In this document: in pieces, positions 63,896 to 64,000 of the stretch | Layout of the letters: each line of letters begins with the position of its first letter | Numbering within the stretch: position 1 is the stretch's first letter | Assembly (NCBI RefSeq): GCF_026262505.1 | Contig: NC_067207.1 | Coordinates: 25,016,082-25,080,081, forward strand | Source: Trichomonas vaginalis G3 | Lineage: Eukaryota > Parabasalia > Trichomonadida > Trichomonadidae | Length of the DNA: 64,000 nucleotides | Direction of reading: 5' to 3' | Notes under the pieces: generated by a model | Told to the model about the DNA's origin: nothing | Databases searched by the model: none | What the model saw: the letters and a program-made list of their open reading frames with translations, nothing else | Translations under genes and position numbers: made by a program

Positions 63896-63913
63896 CTTTT
63901 TATTCTAAGTAAA
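63896..63913. promoter_or_regulatory. Bidirectional start region in Maverick B
   Basis: CTTTTTATTCTAAGTAAA fills the 18 bases between ATG 63895 (minus) and ATG 63914 (plus). It carries TTTTTAT toward the plus gene and TTTTACTTAGAATAAAAAG toward the minus gene. Same length and design as 10426-10443 in element A. Confidence 0.5.
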
Positions 63914-64000
63914 ATGTCATTTCCGAAAAATAGAAGCGTAAGTGTTTCAAAAGGTTTAATGGCGGTGGCAGATGTGAAGTTAAATTCACCAACTCAAACA
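63914..64000 (+). CDS. Start of a Maverick B gene, cut by window end
   Basis: 29 codons open to the edge (MSFPKNRSVSVSKGLMAVAD, then VKLNSPTQT). The start is supported by the TTTTTAT box 11 bases upstream and the divergent partner. Too short to assign. Confidence 0.4.
   Translation, partial: MSFPKNRSVSVSKGLMAVADVKLNSPTQT

Larger units (their letters stand above)
57016..64000. mobile_element. Maverick/Polinton element B, left part, right end outside window
   Basis: Left tip begins with a 35-base A-run (57016-57050), then GGTAGTGGGGCTTCCAGG, the inverse of element A's right tip. Inside are a 25-bp repeat array, a coiled-coil/Gln-rich region, the major capsid protein region and further genes running off the right edge. 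It is inserted in the spacer of the surface-protein array (target ...TTTGATTGATAT), so it is younger than the amplification of that array. It looks broken, with about six breaks in the visible part. Confidence 0.88.

Overview
The window looks like nuclear DNA of a parabasalid protist (a trichomonad such as Trichomonas or Tritrichomonas). Four things point there. The host genes are AT-rich and show no obvious introns. Start codons often sit just behind a TCA-T-T-T initiator-like motif, the core promoter known from Trichomonas vaginalis. The host proteins are typical of the group (a two-repeat Myb protein, a long ankyrin protein, a USP7-type deubiquitinase, N-glycosylation-rich surface proteins). 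The mobile-element load is very heavy and dominated by Maverick/Polinton elements. The species cannot be fixed from sequence alone.

Layout. (1) 1-13092: most of a Maverick/Polinton (element A) that enters from the left edge and ends at a terminal hairpin near 13041-13077. It carries a KilA-N protein, an HNH nuclease, protein-primed-type DNA polymerase B, an integrase, a phage-collar-like fibre protein, capsid-associated proteins, a D12-class adenine methyltransferase and several tiny genes. (2) 13161-15812: a complete-looking Mutator-like DNA transposon (MULE) with 509-bp terminal inverted repeats and an uninterrupted 482-residue transposase. (3) 15813-26442: host DNA with a 71-bp repeat, a membrane-anchored surface-protein gene carrying one in-frame stop, a Myb gene, an ankyrin gene and a USP7-like gene. 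(4) 26443-34670: an 8.2-kb DNA transposon built as a giant inverted repeat. Each arm holds about 0.57 kb of unique terminal sequence and 20-26 copies of a 121-bp unit, around a decayed IS481/IS3-like DDE transposase that is richer in G+C. A 16-bp direct repeat flanks it. (5) 35653-57015: six head-to-tail copies of a 3570-bp unit, each with one long minus-strand reading frame (beta-helix plus Ig/cadherin-like repeats) that has no ATG for about its first 300 codons. (6) 57016-64000: a second Maverick (element B), inserted into the spacer after the sixth copy. It starts with poly-A, a terminal hairpin and about 53 copies of a 25-bp repeat, then a coiled-coil/Gln-rich region and the major capsid protein region.

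How it fits together. A and B face outward from a 44-kb host segment. Their tips match, and their hairpins differ by paired changes that keep the stem. Most right-half genes of A, and a divergent gene pair in B, share a TTTTTA(C/T) box 9-12 bases before the ATG, while left-arm genes of A use initiator-like TCATTTTT motifs. A 22-bp dyad array (1989-2349) lies between divergent genes of A. The Mavericks are treated here as fossils: A has roughly ten breaks and B about six. The strongest leads are the dyad array, the covarying tips, the shared box, the collar-like fibre protein, the ATG-less surface-protein array with its recombination edge, and the giant-TIR transposon.
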